From positions 1-64,000 of the forward strand of contig NZ_JAAVIY010000006.1 in the NCBI RefSeq assembly GCF_014748335.1: a DNA stretch of 64,000 bases, given 5' to 3'. The stretch comes from Flavobacterium selenitireducens (lineage in GTDB: Bacteria > Bacteroidota > Bacteroidia > Flavobacteriales > Flavobacteriaceae). Position 1 is the stretch's first letter; the number at the start of each line of letters is the position of its first letter. Positions 54,322 through 64,000 of this stretch are shown piece after piece. The translations under genes and the position numbers were made by a program. Below the pieces are notes generated by a model. That model was given only the letters and a program-made list of their open reading frames with translations, was not told where the DNA came from and ran no database searches.

Positions 54322-54768
54322 ATGGAATTGATCTTAAAACAAGACGTTCAAAATCTAGGATTCAAAGACGATATCGTAACGGTTAAACCCGGTTACGGAC
54401 GCAACTTTTTGATCCCGCAAGGATTCGCTTCATTGGCAACTCCGTCAGCTAAAAAAGTTTTGGCTGAGAACTTGAAACAAAAAGCGCACAAAGAAGCTAA
54501 AGTGGTTGCAGATGCAAAATCGTTGGCAGAAACTTTGAAGGCACTCGAAATCAAGATCACTGCAAAAGCAGGTGGAGAAAAATTGTTTGGTTCGGTTACG
54601 AATTCAGACATCGTCGAGGCGCTTGAGAAGCAAGGTCAGCATATCGACCGCAAATACATCACTTCAGGTATTGTGAAAAGAACTGGTAAATATTCTGCCA
54701 GCATCCGTTTGCACCGCGATGTGATCGTAGATCTTCCTTACGAGATCGTTGCCGAAGCACAAGCTTGA
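54322..54768 (+). CDS. rplI: 50S ribosomal protein L9
   Basis: A 148-residue ribosomal protein with the N-terminal RNA-binding domain MELILKQDVQNLGFKDDIVTVKPGYGRNFLIPQGFA, a connecting helix, and the C-terminal domain from ~80 (KLFGSVTNSDIVEAL). Last gene of the operon, followed by a strong terminator. Confidence 0.98.
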   Translation: MELILKQDVQNLGFKDDIVTVKPGYGRNFLIPQGFASLATPSAKKVLAENLKQKAHKEAKVVADAKSLAETLKALEIKITAKAGGEKLFGSVTNSDIVEALEKQGQHIDRKYITSGIVKRTGKYSASIRLHRDVIVDLPYEIVAEAQA

Positions 54769-54789
54769 TCGCAATCCGATTGAAATAGG

Positions 54790-54821
54790 AACCTTCCCGG
54801 AAACGGGGAGGTTTTTTTTTG
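54790..54821 (+). terminator. Terminator of the ribosomal operon
   Basis: Ten-bp stem (54790-54799 / 54804-54813, one G-U) with a GAAA tetraloop and a run of nine T residues. Confidence 0.9.
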
Positions 54822-54855
54822 GAACAAAGTATCCGGTTGCGCAATTTTTTGTAAG

Positions 54856-54998
54856 TAGCTATTTCCGGCTTTCCATTTCAAGTCCTCGCAAAAAAAGTTA
54901 TTTTTGTAATGGCCTCGCTGGCTTCCGCTGGTCGCCGCGAGCCCAGGACAAAAAGCGAAACTTTTTTGGCTGCGGGCTTTTCATTTCAATCCGGGCTA
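54856..54998 (-). repeat. Flavobacterial ~142-nt structured element, copy 4
   Basis: Read on the minus strand it opens AGCCCGGATTGAAATGAAAAGCCC, has a central GC-rich hairpin region (gcgaggcc / ctcgcggc area) and closes GGAAAGCCGGAAATAGCTA. Length is the same as copies 2 and 3. It lies between the rplI terminator and the DUF6495 gene. The rest of the spacer (54999-55099) shows no clear feature. Confidence 0.55.
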
Positions 54999-55099
54999 TT
55001 CCGTTTAAAGAAGAAGGTTTTTTTCCAGTCGCCAAGCAGTTCAAAAAATTAAATGTCCCTCGCCAGGGCGATCTCCAAATCAATGCATCAACATCAGTA

Positions 55100-55573
55100 A
55101 TGAAATACACCCGCCTCACTAAAGAACAGCTGGAAGAACTTCATCCGGAATTTGCGAATTTTCTCGCGACCCAATCTATCGATAAAAAAGAGTGGGACAA
55201 GATCAAAATCGAGCAGCCGCACATAGCCGAACAGGAGCTCGACGTATTTTCCGACCTGATCTGGGAAGGCGTGCTCACGCGGGCGGAATATCTCGAGAAT
55301 TTTTCAAAATCCCATGGCTTCCTGTTCCAGTGCGGGGAAACCCATATTCATTCGATTGTGCTTCATGTCAAAGACGAATCGGTAGACTTGCTCTCCAATG
55401 AAGGGATGAAGTTTTTGGCAGAAAACATGTTCACCGACGCGATTGAGATTCGAACCGGAAAAAAGGAATATGCCCAAGACCGCAACCCGTCCATTTTTGC
55501 GTTGATACAACAAGGCGCTTTTTTGAGCGACGGCAGATTCTATAACGAGCTCGAGCGTATCATTAGTGGTTAA
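55100..55573 (+). CDS. DUF6495 protein
   Basis: A 157-residue cytoplasmic protein matching the flavobacterial family DUF6495: MKYTRLTKEQLEELHPEFANFLATQSIDKKEWDKIK at the start, HSIVLHVKDESVDLLSNEG in the middle and RNPSIFALIQQGAFLSDGRFYNELERII at the end. Function unknown; the family is strongly conserved in Flavobacteriia. The long frame upstream (to 54749) runs through the rplI terminator and the structured element and is not real; ATG 55100 starts the family domain. Confidence 0.85.
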   Translation: MKYTRLTKEQLEELHPEFANFLATQSIDKKEWDKIKIEQPHIAEQELDVFSDLIWEGVLTRAEYLENFSKSHGFLFQCGETHIHSIVLHVKDESVDLLSNEGMKFLAENMFTDAIEIRTGKKEYAQDRNPSIFALIQQGAFLSDGRFYNELERIISG

Positions 55574-55654
55574 TCGCCGCCGTTAACGTGGGTTGAGGCG
55601 TAGCTATTCTTCCGTCAGTTAGCTAGTAAACAAACACGTATTCCACTTTCGATC

Positions 55655-56090
55655 CGTGCTGTCGCACTTTTCCATTGCGAAATTATTGTTTTTAAAAATT
55701 GATCTGATACAGATATACTGTAGAAAATCTTAATTTTTTAGTGTGCTGTTGCACCCTCCCGTCGCAAATTTATGATTCTCCAATTTCCGTCAGGTACAGA
55801 TTTACTGTAGAAAATCTAAATTTTTTTAGTGTGCTGTTGCACCCTCCCGTCGCAAATTTACGATTCTCCAATTTCGGGCAGGTACAGATTTACTATAAAA
55901 ATCTAAATTTTTCCGCGTGCTGTTGCACCCTCCCGTCGCAAATTTATGATTCTCCAATTTCGGTCAGGTACAGATTTACTATAAAAAACTAAATTTTTTC
56001 CGCGTGCTGTTGCACCCTCCCGTCGCAAATCTACGCTTTCCCAATCTCCGCCAAATCCAGTTTTCCTGTAAAAAACCCTAAATCATCCAA
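55655..56090 (+). repeat. Five-copy ~87-bp tandem array
   Basis: Units start with GTGCTGTTGCACCCTCCCGT at 55743, 55831, 55917 and 56004 (spacing 88, 86, 87). A more diverged first copy starts at 55656 and the last copy is also diverged. Each unit carries CGCAAATTTATGATTCTCC and a small inverted repeat TACAG-ATTTA-CTGTA. The array is flanked on both sides by TTCCACTTTCG (55641-55651, 56104-56114). Frames run through the array but show no coding character. It fills most of the 618-base gap before ligA. Confidence 0.9.
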
Positions 56091-56103
56091 ACGATACCAC
56101 CCG

Positions 56104-56152
56104 TTCCACTTTCGGCCTTCGACGTTCGACTTTCAACCCTCGACTTTCGACT
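56104..56152 (+). repeat. Heptamer array (TTCGACT type) upstream of ligA
   Basis: TTCCACT, TTCGGCC, TTCGACG, TTCGACT, TTCAACC, CTCGACT, TTCGACT in 7-bp register. It resembles the array before the porin gene at 38550-38584. Confidence 0.65.
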
Positions 56153-56176
56153 AAATTAATTACTTTAGTCCTTTGA

Positions 56177-58854
<2,678 letters not shown>

Positions 58855-58868
58855 CATAATCTTTTATT

Positions 58869-58876
58869 TACATTTG
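58869..58876 (+). promoter_or_regulatory. Candidate -7 element of YhhN-like copies 2 and 3
   Basis: TACATTTG, exact TAnnTTTG match, 56 bases before the ATG at 58933. No -33 TTG at the right spacing. Confidence 0.4.
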
Positions 58877-58932
58877 AGTCAATCCCTGCTACCGTTTGAA
58901 ATCCTGTAATGTCTGTGTTTAACTAAAGACAT

Positions 58933-59634
58933 ATGGAAAAGATAACCCGCTCAGCCGTGGTCAATTTTTTTGTCGTGGCATATGCGGTCGTATCCTCAAT
59001 CGAGATTGCGGGAGAATATTTTTACGACCAACCGCTCATTTGGGCGAGCAAACCGTTTATGAACCCATTGCTGGCAATCATGTATTGGCTTTCTTCTAAA
59101 AAGGCGAATTTCGTTTTCCTGCTGGCGCTGGCCTTCAGCTGGATCGCCAACTTGTTTTTTATCAGCCGGTCGCTCGACAGCATCGCTTTGGGCGCCTATG
59201 TATTTCTGGCGTATCGCGTTTTGATCATATACGTCGTATTGCGGCTGATCGCGTTCCCGGGCTGGATTCCTGTCGTGTTGGGCAGCCTTCCGTTCGTGTT
59301 TATCTACATGTACGTGATCAACGTATCTCACGAAGAAATCGGGGACGGCCTTTATATGTTCATCATGCAGGGCTTGTTCATTTCGTTCCTCGGCGGGCTT
59401 TCGGTAGGGAATTACATTTTAAGATCGGACGGCGCCAGTACATTGCTGCTGATAAGCACCATGATGTTCGCCTTCACGCAATTCCTTTTCGTGATCAGGC
59501 TGTATTACCTGAACCTTAGCGTCTTCCAGTCGCTTGCCATGGCGCTTTTTGCACTCGGGCAATTCATACTTTGTAAATTTGTGGTAATGGCGGAAAGTGA
59601 TAACAGCCATTCCCGTTCGATCGTTGTTGATTAA
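58933..59634 (+). CDS. YhhN-like membrane protein, copy 2
   Basis: A 233-residue protein with about eight helices. Its helix-2 motif WASKPFMNPLLAIMYWL is close to that of the first copy (SKP..P), and the next helix, FSWIANLFFI, has lost the Gly-Asp of copy 1. The loss of the acidic residue suggests changed or absent hydrolase activity. Its stop overlaps the next ATG (TAATG). Confidence 0.65.
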   Translation: MEKITRSAVVNFFVVAYAVVSSIEIAGEYFYDQPLIWASKPFMNPLLAIMYWLSSKKANFVFLLALAFSWIANLFFISRSLDSIALGAYVFLAYRVLIIYVVLRLIAFPGWIPVVLGSLPFVFIYMYVINVSHEEIGDGLYMFIMQGLFISFLGGLSVGNYILRSDGASTLLLISTMMFAFTQFLFVIRLYYLNLSVFQSLAMALFALGQFILCKFVVMAESDNSHSRSIVVD

Positions 59635-60353
59635 TGCGTACGACTATGGTTTTCAGGCACGAGAATATTCGGGTTACGGCGCTGGCCACGGTTTACTTTG
59701 CGGTTGCGATCGCGGAGGTAATCTGCGAGCTGTATGCTTATAAACCACTGATCTATATTCTCAAGCCGATGATGCCGCTGATGCTGATGCTGCTGTATTA
59801 CGCCTCGTCCTCGGTAAGAAGCCCGATGTTTTTTGTGATCATGAGCCTATCGCTTATTACCAACATCCTGTTCATCCCGGACTCCCAATCGTATTTGTTC
59901 TACGGTCTCGTCGTTTTCCTGGCGCATCGCATTTTGCTGCTATATTTCATCATCCGCCTTCTAAAAATTACCGATTTTATCCCCGCGGTAATCGCCACAG
60001 TTCCGTTTTTGCTGGTCTTTTTTTATTTGTTTATGATAACCAACGGCATCCCGGAAAACAGCTTCTTCGTGCTGATCATCCAAAACATCCTGATTTCGGT
60101 GATTTGCGGGATTTCCTTTTCGCATTATATGATGCAGGACAGCAAACGCAATTCCTGGCTGCTGCAATGTGGGATATTATTCGGATCGCTTCACTTTATC
60201 GTATTCATAGAAAAGTTCTACCTTACGGGATTCTCACCTGTGATTTTCCGTCCGATGGCAATGGGATTGAACGCCTTTGCCTTCTACGCCTTTTATGAAT
60301 TCGTGATGTCTACAGAAAAATTAAACCGAAATGACGCGGGAAGTGTGGGTTGA
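59634..60353 (+). CDS. YhhN-like membrane protein, copy 3
   Basis: A 239-residue membrane protein with eight helices and the reduced motif YILKPMMPLMLMLLYY in helix 2; the following helix reads LSLITNILFI, again without Gly-Asp. An alternative start is ATG 59646 (MVFRHENIRV). The 3' end runs 33 bases into the 3' end of the converging metallophosphatase gene. Confidence 0.65.
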   Translation: MRTTMVFRHENIRVTALATVYFAVAIAEVICELYAYKPLIYILKPMMPLMLMLLYYASSSVRSPMFFVIMSLSLITNILFIPDSQSYLFYGLVVFLAHRILLLYFIIRLLKITDFIPAVIATVPFLLVFFYLFMITNGIPENSFFVLIIQNILISVICGISFSHYMMQDSKRNSWLLQCGILFGSLHFIVFIEKFYLTGFSPVIFRPMAMGLNAFAFYAFYEFVMSTEKLNRNDAGSVG

Positions 60354-61229
60354 GACACCACTTTCGAGGTAAAAATCAATGCGCCCCAAATTGATGCCGT
60401 AACAACCCGTTTGGTTGACCAGGACATCTTTACCGACCCGATTTTTTACGACTGTCGGCTTGTCCAGGAAAGTGTGGGTGTGGCCGCCTATGATCAGGTC
60501 GATGTCTTGGGTTTGGGAAGCCAGTTTGAGGTCGGAAATCTTGCCCGGGTCATTCTTGTAGTCGTATCCGATATGCGAAAGGCAAATTACCAGATCGCAT
60601 TTTTCTTCCCGTTTGAGCCTGTCGACGATACCCTGTGTGATTTCCGTCGGATGCGTCCATTTCGTCTCTTTGTAGTTCCTGGGATCCACAAGCCCTGAGA
60701 GTTCGATACCGAGCCCGAAAACGCCGATCTTAATCCCATCTTTCACGAAAATTTTATATGGTTTGACCAATCCGTCAAGTATCGTATTCGAAAAATCGTA
60801 ATTCGCCGAAACAAAACCGAACGTGGCGTGTGGTAATTGTTTGTAAAAACCGTCGATGCCGTTGTCGAAATCGTGGTTGCCGAGCGTCGCCAGGTCGTAT
60901 CCCATCATGCTCATGAGTTTGATCTCGAGTTCGCCTCCGTAATAATTGAAATAAGGTGTCCCCTGGAAAATGTCGCCGGCATCGAGCAGCAACACATTCG
61001 GATTTTCCCTGCGGATGCTTTCGATGATTGCCGCTCGCCTTGCCACACCGCCTTTGTTCGGGTTCTTGGGATGCGTGGCTGAAAACGGATCGATGTAACT
61101 GTGTACATCATTGGTGTGCAAAACGGTCAGGTGTTTTTTTGCCGACGCAAAACTCTGCAGTGACAATCCGCCTAAAGCAGCGAAAGCGGTTCCGGCGACG
61201 CCTTTTTGTAAAAAATCCCTTCTTTCCAT
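60321..61229 (-). CDS. 5'-nucleotidase catalytic domain protein (metallophosphatase), Tat-exported
   Basis: A 302-residue periplasmic phosphatase. The N-terminus MERRDFLQKGVAGTAFAALGG is a twin-arginine signal. The dinuclear metal site motifs are LHTNDVHSY (Asp41, His43), DAGDIFQGTPY, GNHDFDNG, and IGGHTHTF. This is the N-terminal half of a 5'-nucleotidase/2',3'-cyclic phosphodiesterase; the C-terminal substrate-binding half is the separate gene immediately upstream (61231-62022). The two should act together on extracellular nucleotides. They are separated by one base and co-transcribed. Confidence 0.92.
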   Translation of the reverse strand: MERRDFLQKGVAGTAFAALGGLSLQSFASAKKHLTVLHTNDVHSYIDPFSATHPKNPNKGGVARRAAIIESIRRENPNVLLLDAGDIFQGTPYFNYYGGELEIKLMSMMGYDLATLGNHDFDNGIDGFYKQLPHATFGFVSANYDFSNTILDGLVKPYKIFVKDGIKIGVFGLGIELSGLVDPRNYKETKWTHPTEITQGIVDRLKREEKCDLVICLSHIGYDYKNDPGKISDLKLASQTQDIDLIIGGHTHTFLDKPTVVKNRVGKDVLVNQTGCYGINLGRIDFYLESGVSTHTSRVISV

Positions 61230-61230
61230 G

Positions 61231-62022
61231 TTATTCGACCGTTATGCGTGGATTCGTCGGCGCCACTACAGTATCGACCTGCTTGAAATAATCGATAAGG
61301 ACGTTGCGCAATTTATAGTCAAGCGGATACGATTTCGGGCCCTTCGCAAAGAAAACCATGCTGTCGCCTCCGAGATAAAGATAATCGTTCGTGACGCAGT
61401 AATAGGTGCGGTTCGCTTCCAATGGCTTTCCGGCTATGACGATGTCGCTGGCGCGTCCGTCCTTTCCTATAGAAAATGAAATTCCCGAAAGCGGATGCGG
61501 CTTCTTTTCGCCGATGATGTAGGTAACCATCTCCTGGATTTGTTCGGGCTTCATTTCGGCGACGATGCACGAATTCTCGAACGGCATGATTTCATAGGCC
61601 GTGCGCATCGTGACGTCTCCCGCGGGAATTATCGACCGGACACCGCCCGAATTCAACATACAAAAATCGAGATGCCTGCCTTGGCGTTTCAAGAAGATTG
61701 AGTCGGTTTTTTGGAGTGTGGCATCCGCGAAAAGATTGCCGATAGGTGTTTGCCACTGTCCGGTCTTGTCGATGGCAACCGGCGCCACGGCCAGGACAGT
61801 GCTCATATCTGCTTCAATATGGTCGTGGTACGGCTTGATGAAGGCAGCGATTTTTGCGTCTTCGCCTTTTTCGGCCCCGACCGCGATCTCACGTCCTTCG
61901 ATGCGCGTCACCGCCAGTTTTTTGGGCGCACAATTAACCGCGCCCGCAAATGTTAAGAATAAAACAAAACCCTTTAGGGCAACGTTATAGTTTTTTAGTT
62001 TTACCGACACCGGTTGGAACAT
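61231..62022 (-). CDS. 5'-nucleotidase C-terminal domain lipoprotein
   Basis: A 263-residue lipoprotein (GAVNC, Cys ~32) made mostly of the 5'-nucleotidase C-terminal domain: PIGNLFADATLQKT, FCMLNSGGVRSIIPAGDVTMRTAYEIMPFENSCIV, and TNDYLYLGGDSMVFF. In single-chain enzymes this domain holds the nucleotide base. Here it is a separate envelope-anchored subunit encoded just before the catalytic subunit. The start at ATG 62022 gives a signal peptide after a short basic stretch. Confidence 0.9.
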   Translation of the reverse strand: MFQPVSVKLKNYNVALKGFVLFLTFAGAVNCAPKKLAVTRIEGREIAVGAEKGEDAKIAAFIKPYHDHIEADMSTVLAVAPVAIDKTGQWQTPIGNLFADATLQKTDSIFLKRQGRHLDFCMLNSGGVRSIIPAGDVTMRTAYEIMPFENSCIVAEMKPEQIQEMVTYIIGEKKPHPLSGISFSIGKDGRASDIVIAGKPLEANRTYYCVTNDYLYLGGDSMVFFAKGPKSYPLDYKLRNVLIDYFKQVDTVVAPTNPRITVE

Positions 62023-62056
62023 TATTGACTAAATTTACAAGCGTGGTAAAAGTACT

Positions 62057-62575
62057 ATGTTTTTGAGCTCGCTGAAGAACCTTTTCACGAAAAAAATCGT
62101 TAAAAATAGCCTGTCGAATGTTAAGCCGGATGAAGCCGGCCAGCGTGTCGCAACAGTCGGGATCATATTTGACGAAACCTATTTCTACGAAAAGGACGCG
62201 ATAGTAAACGCTTTGGAATCCGAAGGTATCGACACCCAAAATATCGACGTTCTGGTATTCAAGAACCGCATCCGGAAACAGGAAGTTTTTGATTATCCCG
62301 TATTCAGCCACAAGGATCTGAGCTGGCAGGCCACGTTCCGCAGTTCTCACGTCAAAGATTTTATAGAAAAGCCGTTTGATCTGTTGATCAACTATTACGA
62401 CATCGAGAAATCGGCGTTGATGGTCGTCACGAATTTGTCGAAAGCCAGGTTCAAGGTCGGGTTCGCATCCGTCAACAAAAAACTCAACCATTTCATGATA
62501 GACACCCAGGCCGAAAATCACGAGGTCTTCTTGTCTGAACTATTCAAATACCTCAAAATACTTAACAAGCTGTAA
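62057..62575 (+). CDS. DUF6913 protein
   Basis: A 172-residue cytoplasmic protein of the flavobacterial family DUF6913: [29 protein letters not shown], then [30 protein letters not shown] and [28 protein letters not shown]. Function unknown. It precedes dapA by two bases, a linkage common in the group, and is divergent from the nucleotidase operon, with a palindromic TAAATTTA (62030-62037) between them that could serve either direction. Confidence 0.78.
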   Translation: MFLSSLKNLFTKKIVKNSLSNVKPDEAGQRVATVGIIFDETYFYEKDAIVNALESEGIDTQNIDVLVFKNRIRKQEVFDYPVFSHKDLSWQATFRSSHVKDFIEKPFDLLINYYDIEKSALMVVTNLSKARFKVGFASVNKKLNHFMIDTQAENHEVFLSELFKYLKILNKL

Positions 62576-62577
62576 CC

Positions 62578-63477
62578 ATGCAATCACTTATCGGTACAGG
62601 CGTCGCGCTTGTCACTCCATTCAAGAAGGATTTTTCTGTTGACGTCGAGGCTCTCAAGCGCATCGTGTCGCATCAAATAGAAAACGGCATCGACTACCTC
62701 GTCGTGCTCGGAACTACAGGCGAAAGTGCCACGCTCACCAAGAAGGAAAAGGAACTCGTCATCACGACCGTGATCGAGGCAAATGCGTCGCGACTGCCGT
62801 TGGTTTTGGGCGTTGGCGGCTACAATACCGCGGAAGTTGTCGAAGAACTCAAAACGCGAGACTTGTCGAAATTCGAGGCCGTGCTTTCTGTTTCCCCATT
62901 CTACAACAAGCCTACCCAAGAAGGGATTTACCAGCATTTCAAGACGGTTGCCGAAGCTTCTCCGATTCCTGTGATCCTGTATAATGTTCCGGGGCGGACG
63001 GCGAGCAATATGTTGCCCGCGACGGTGCTGCGTCTCGCAAAGGATTTCGACAATGTCGTGGCCATTAAAGAGGCGGCCGGCGATATCGTACAGGCGATGC
63101 GCCTTATCCAGCACAAACCCGAGGGTTTCCTCGTAATTTCAGGCGACGATGCAATTACCCTTCCGATGGTTTTGGCTGGCGGAAGCGGCGTGATTTCGGT
63201 CATAGCCGAAGGTTTTCCAAGGCAATTTTCAGACATGGTGCGATTGGGGCTTGAACGCCGTGCGGACGAAGCCTACAAAATCCATTACGGACTTCTCGAT
63301 GCGATCGACATGATCTTCGAGCAGGGCAATCCCGCAGGGATCAAAGCGGTGCTCAAAACGCTCGGCCTGTCTGAAAATACGGTGCGTTTACCGCTTGTAA
63401 CGGCGACGGACGATCTGGCGTCCCGTTTGGAATCGTTTACGAAAAATGCGGGAATCCGCTCTGAAGCGAACGTCTGA
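62578..63477 (+). CDS. dapA: 4-hydroxy-tetrahydrodipicolinate synthase
   Basis: A 299-residue enzyme that condenses pyruvate with aspartate semialdehyde in lysine and diaminopimelate synthesis. The Schiff-base lysine is Lys164 (AIKEAAGD), Tyr135 lies in YNVPGRT, and GTTGES is at ~45. Normal length, cytoplasmic. It is co-transcribed with the DUF6913 gene. Confidence 0.96.
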   Translation: MQSLIGTGVALVTPFKKDFSVDVEALKRIVSHQIENGIDYLVVLGTTGESATLTKKEKELVITTVIEANASRLPLVLGVGGYNTAEVVEELKTRDLSKFEAVLSVSPFYNKPTQEGIYQHFKTVAEASPIPVILYNVPGRTASNMLPATVLRLAKDFDNVVAIKEAAGDIVQAMRLIQHKPEGFLVISGDDAITLPMVLAGGSGVISVIAEGFPRQFSDMVRLGLERRADEAYKIHYGLLDAIDMIFEQGNPAGIKAVLKTLGLSENTVRLPLVTATDDLASRLESFTKNAGIRSEANV

Positions 63478-63496
63478 AGCATGCAAAAATTAAATT

Positions 63497-63525
63497 TTGC
63501 CGTACTGATATATTGACTACATTTG
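63497..63525 (+). promoter_or_regulatory. Promoter of bamD
   Basis: TTG (63497-63499), 18-base spacer, TACATTTG (63518-63525), 57 bases before the ATG. Confidence 0.6.
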
Positions 63526-63582
63526 CGGTTGGTTTTTAAATGGCGCCAACCGCCCTGAAATAAGAGTAAAACCTAGATTTTG

Positions 63583-64000
63583 ATGAAGAGATTTTTCATT
63601 TTGATGCTGTCCGCCTCGCTTTTGGTTTCCTGCAGCGAATACCAAAAAGCGTTGAAAAGCGAAGACAGCGGATTGAAATACGCCCAGGCCGAAAAAAAAT
63701 ACAACGACGGAAAGTACAATAAAGCAATTCGTCTTTTTGAACAAATGGCCCCGAATTACAAAGGGAAACCACAGGCCGAAAAGATGTTTTACATGTTCGC
63801 CCAATCGTATTATAAAACGGAACAATACATTCTTGCGGGTTACCAGTTTGAGACATTCGCAGCAAGTTATCCCAGAAGTGAAAAGGCGGAAGAAGCGTTA
63901 TATCTTTCGGCCAAGAGCTACGCTAATACATCGGCTCGTTACACACTTGACCAGGTCGATACCGACAAGGCCATCGACAAGCTCCAGGCATTCATCGATA
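63583..64000 (+). CDS. bamD: Outer-membrane assembly lipoprotein BamD (cut by the right edge)
   Basis: The first 139 codons of a lipoprotein: signal MKRFFILMLSASLLVSC (Cys17), then SEYQKALKSEDSGLKYAQAEKKYNDGKYNKAIRLFEQM and further TPR-type helices (AEKMFYMFAQSYYKTEQYILAGYQFETFAASYP). This is the pattern of BamD (YfiO), which works with BamA to insert barrel proteins in the outer membrane. The 3' part is outside the window. It has its own promoter. Confidence 0.88.
   Translation, partial: MKRFFILMLSASLLVSCSEYQKALKSEDSGLKYAQAEKKYNDGKYNKAIRLFEQMAPNYKGKPQAEKMFYMFAQSYYKTEQYILAGYQFETFAASYPRSEKAEEALYLSAKSYANTSARYTLDQVDTDKAIDKLQAFID

Noticed and set aside
54749..55099. N-terminal 117-residue extension of the DUF6495 frame
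   Set aside because: It translates the rplI terminator and a structured element; the family begins at ATG 55100.
55741..55992. 83-aa frame through the 87-bp array
   Set aside because: The protein simply repeats with the DNA units and has no start signal; unit lengths of 86-88 keep it open by chance only over three copies.
55655..56090. Array considered as a CRISPR
   Set aside because: There are no unique spacers between short identical repeats; the whole 87-bp unit is repeated, and no cas genes are present.

Overview
The window looks like chromosomal DNA of a flavobacterium (Bacteroidota, Flavobacteriaceae) of fairly high GC for the group. The support is: a tmRNA whose tag reads GENNYALAA; many promoters of the Bacteroidota form TTG-N17-21-TAnnTTTG; almost no Shine-Dalgarno sequences; SusC/SusD proteins; type IX secretion sorting tails; and flavobacterial families such as DUF4199, DUF6495 and DUF6913. 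No phage, insertion sequence, CRISPR array or tRNA was recognised.

Layout. 0-13.4 kb: tmRNA (ssrA), a GH2 lipoprotein, katG, a zinc alcohol dehydrogenase, an amino-acid permease preceded by a putative leader peptide and terminator, and a cobalamin riboswitch driving two secreted proteins (BtuG-like propeller plus partner), then small envelope proteins and a serine hydrolase. 13.5-31 kb: saccharopine dehydrogenase, then a polysaccharide-utilisation locus: a propeller/HTH regulator, SusC, SusD, a LamG lipoprotein, two tandem GH144-like glucanases, a GH3 glucosidase and an FHS-type sugar transporter. The GH144 plus GH3 content points to beta-1,2-glucan. 31-44.5 kb: small envelope proteins, kdsA, a split YeeE/YedE pair, GH16, clpS, prmA, a porin, and a minus-strand block with tpiA, a TlpA thioredoxin, a DoxX-like protein and DUF1599. 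44.5-64 kb: housekeeping genes (folP, rlmH, nadC, yihY, priA, a LytTR regulator, rpsF-rpsR-rplI, ligA, dapA, bamD at the right edge), three consecutive YhhN-like membrane proteins, and a 5'-nucleotidase split into two genes.

The most unusual signal is in the spacers. At least eight gene ends carry arrays of 7- or 8-base units that begin at or just after the stop codon. Read in the sense of the gene, most units contain TAG, TAA or TGA, and because 7 and 8 are not multiples of 3 the arrays place stops in all three frames. Other non-coding structure: four copies (one cut by the window edge) of a ~142-nt foldable element in intergenic DNA, a five-copy ~87-bp tandem array upstream of ligA, and a 384/385-bp tandem duplication that copied the 3' end of the LytTR gene.

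Starts: several long reading frames begin at TTG or inside upstream hairpins. I moved these to the ATG that opens a signal peptide or the conserved domain, and say so in each entry.
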